A DNA stretch of 64,000 nt from Geobacter sp. AOG1 (GTDB taxonomy: Bacteria > Desulfobacterota > Desulfuromonadia > Geobacterales > Geobacteraceae): contig NZ_BLIZ01000001.1 of the NCBI RefSeq assembly GCF_019972315.1, forward strand, positions 3,538,472 through 3,602,471, in the 5' to 3' direction. Shown piece by piece: positions 62,835 through 64,000 of this stretch. A model generated the notes under the pieces. It saw only the letters and a program-made list of their open reading frames with translations. It was not told the DNA's origin and ran no database searches. Both the position numbers and the translations under genes were made by a program. The stretch's first letter is position 1. The number at the start of each line of letters is the position of its first letter.

Positions 62835-64000
62835 CTAAAAGTAGATCATCCCCTGCAGCCAGAAGCGGTTGTCATCATGTCTGCCGTCGGCATCCTTGCC
62901 GTCAGCACTTCTGCCCGGATTGTTACCGATGGTATGGGCCCAGCTGGTCTTCAGGCTGAATATGCTGTTATAGACATAGGCAAGTCCCACGCCGCCACCC
63001 TGGAGCCAGTAGTTATTCTTGTCGGTCGCCGTGGCGATGGAATTGGCCCAAACATCCTTGTGGAGAGTTATGTAGCCGGCGTCATAAAAGCCGTTCAGCT
63101 GGAGAGCTCCCCATCTGGCAGGCAGCGGCAGGTCGTAACGCAGATCGACGTTGAACAGATGCCCTTCATCGCCTGAACCCTCACCTACCGGATAGGCACG
63201 GATGCCGTAAGGCCCCCCCAGATTGAATTTTTCACTGGTGTCCAGGTTGTCAAGAGCGAACTGGGCACTCCAGGACAGGTTGATGCTGAGCCGTTCAGCC
63301 AGGCGCTGCAGGCGGGCCAGTCCCAGGTTGAAGCGGGTATAGGCCCCTTCCGTTTTGGTGATAGTGATATCAGCGATTTCCTCGTCCATGCTGCCGGTGG
63401 TAACGCCGGCATTCCAGGTGGTGTAGCCGCCTCCCAAAAGGGTGTCGTACTTGTCGCCGTTGAACCCGATGGTGCCGCTGTGGAGTTTCTTGTCACGGAG
63501 GTCAACGTTGGCTGCGCTGTCGATGAGGGACTTGAATTCATAGCCGAAAGAGGTGGTCACATTGGCGGTGCGACTGCGCAGCAGAGGGTAGCTCATGCCG
63601 GCATCAACGGTGTGGCTGTGCCCTTCCGCATTGAGAGAAGCCAGGTTGTCAATCAGCTCGTAGCGCATGCCGGTGTAAGAGACATTCCCCTTAAGACCGG
63701 AAGAACCGAGGGGAACGGTATAGGCGGCCCGCCCCTGGGTAAACCCTTCGGCCCCGGTCAGGAGCAGGGAGATCTGATCACCGTAGCGGAAAGGGTCGTT
63801 GACGTTGAGCATTCCGCTGCCGCGCCAGCTTCCGGTATAACGGTTCCCCAGATTGTCCCCCCAAACGACGCCGGAAAGGAGCGGTCCTTCGCTCACATCG
63901 ATCTGAACGCCGGTTGTGCCGGGTGTAGTGCCGGCAGCCATGGAGGCGCGAGCAGAAACGCCGGGCAGATCGTTGATTAACAGGACGGAGCGTTCCAGGC
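62835..64000 (-). CDS. TpsB/FhaC-type outer-membrane secretion transporter, N-terminus cut off
   Basis: An open minus-strand frame from 62835 to the window end. The visible 388 residues begin in a POTRA-like region ('LERSVLLINDLPGVSARASM') and continue as a 16-strand barrel: 'GLKGNVSYTGMRYEL', 'NLGGPYGIRAYPVGEGSGDE', 'GALQLNGFYDAGYITLHKD', ending in an aromatic-terminated strand. It exports the TpsA encoded 50 bp downstream. An internal ATG at 63941 is not the true start, because the conserved sequence continues beyond it. Confidence 0.92.
   Translation of the reverse strand, partial: LERSVLLINDLPGVSARASMAAGTTPGTTGVQIDVSEGPLLSGVVWGDNLGNRYTGSWRGSGMLNVNDPFRYGDQISLLLTGAEGFTQGRAAYTVPLGSSGLKGNVSYTGMRYELIDNLASLNAEGHSHTVDAGMSYPLLRSRTANVTTSFGYEFKSLIDSAANVDLRDKKLHSGTIGFNGDKYDTLLGGGYTTWNAGVTTGSMDEEIADITITKTEGAYTRFNLGLARLQRLAERLSINLSWSAQFALDNLDTSEKFNLGGPYGIRAYPVGEGSGDEGHLFNVDLRYDLPLPARWGALQLNGFYDAGYITLHKDVWANSIATATDKNNYWLQGGGVGLAYVYNSIFSLKTSWAHTIGNNPGRSADGKDADGRHDDNRFWLQGMIYF

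Overview
The window (about 60% GC) looks like a chromosomal segment of a Geobacter-type Desulfuromonadia bacterium. The evidence is a class I fumarase, an ilvDBNC-psd-pssA-leuA block with a T-box leader on leuA, hpnJ/hpnK-type hopanoid genes, DUF1540 and DUF4197 proteins, and many small secreted proteins. I cannot name the species. No rRNA, tRNA, CRISPR array, IS element or prophage was recognised.

Layout. 1-9.1 kb: small membrane, envelope and hypothetical genes around the class I fumarase, plus a MshEN-domain protein and a DRTGG-domain ATPase. 9.2-15 kb: an RhlE-type helicase with an attenuator-like leader, two cysteine-cluster proteins, an LpxC homologue and an acyl-CoA ligase. 15.2-18.4 kb: small genes, asnS, and a PDZ/glutaredoxin secreted pair. 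18.4-22.9 kb: hopanoid genes (EamA-like transporter, hpnK, hpnJ, a nucleoside phosphorylase) and a CruF-type carotenoid protein. 22.9-26.4 kb: mlaD and mlaE with a repeat-rich secreted protein but no MlaF ATPase. 26.5-40 kb: branched-chain amino acid synthesis (leuDC, leuA, ilvCNBD) with psd/pssA, a LOG protein and a cold-shock protein. 40-47.8 kb: the rpsB-tsf-pyrH-frr-uppS-cdsA-dxr-rseP-tsaB supercluster. 48-52.2 kb: a phosphate-binding-like protein, lptF-lptG, and an IPT/TIG protein. 52.2-64 kb: a two-partner secretion pair (TpsB running off the right edge, 2004-residue TpsA) followed by an overlapping gene set for a sulfotransferase, a TauE/SafE permease, CysD and CysNC.

How the genes work together. 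The ilv and leu genes make valine, isoleucine and leucine, and a leucine-specific T-box with a CUC specifier controls leuA. The psd/pssA pair with cdsA supplies phosphatidylethanolamine. uppS, dxr, lptFG, lpxC, mlaDE and the hopanoid genes all serve the cell envelope. At the right end, sulfate activation to PAPS is coupled to a sulfotransferase directly downstream of a giant exported adhesin, which suggests a sulfated surface product. That link is inference.

The most unusual non-coding signal is a family of palindromic elements placed right after stop codons inside operons. Two copies of exactly 118 bp and one shorter relative follow ilvN, rseP and leuC. Two unrelated 53-55 bp palindromes fill the other ilvDBNC spacers.
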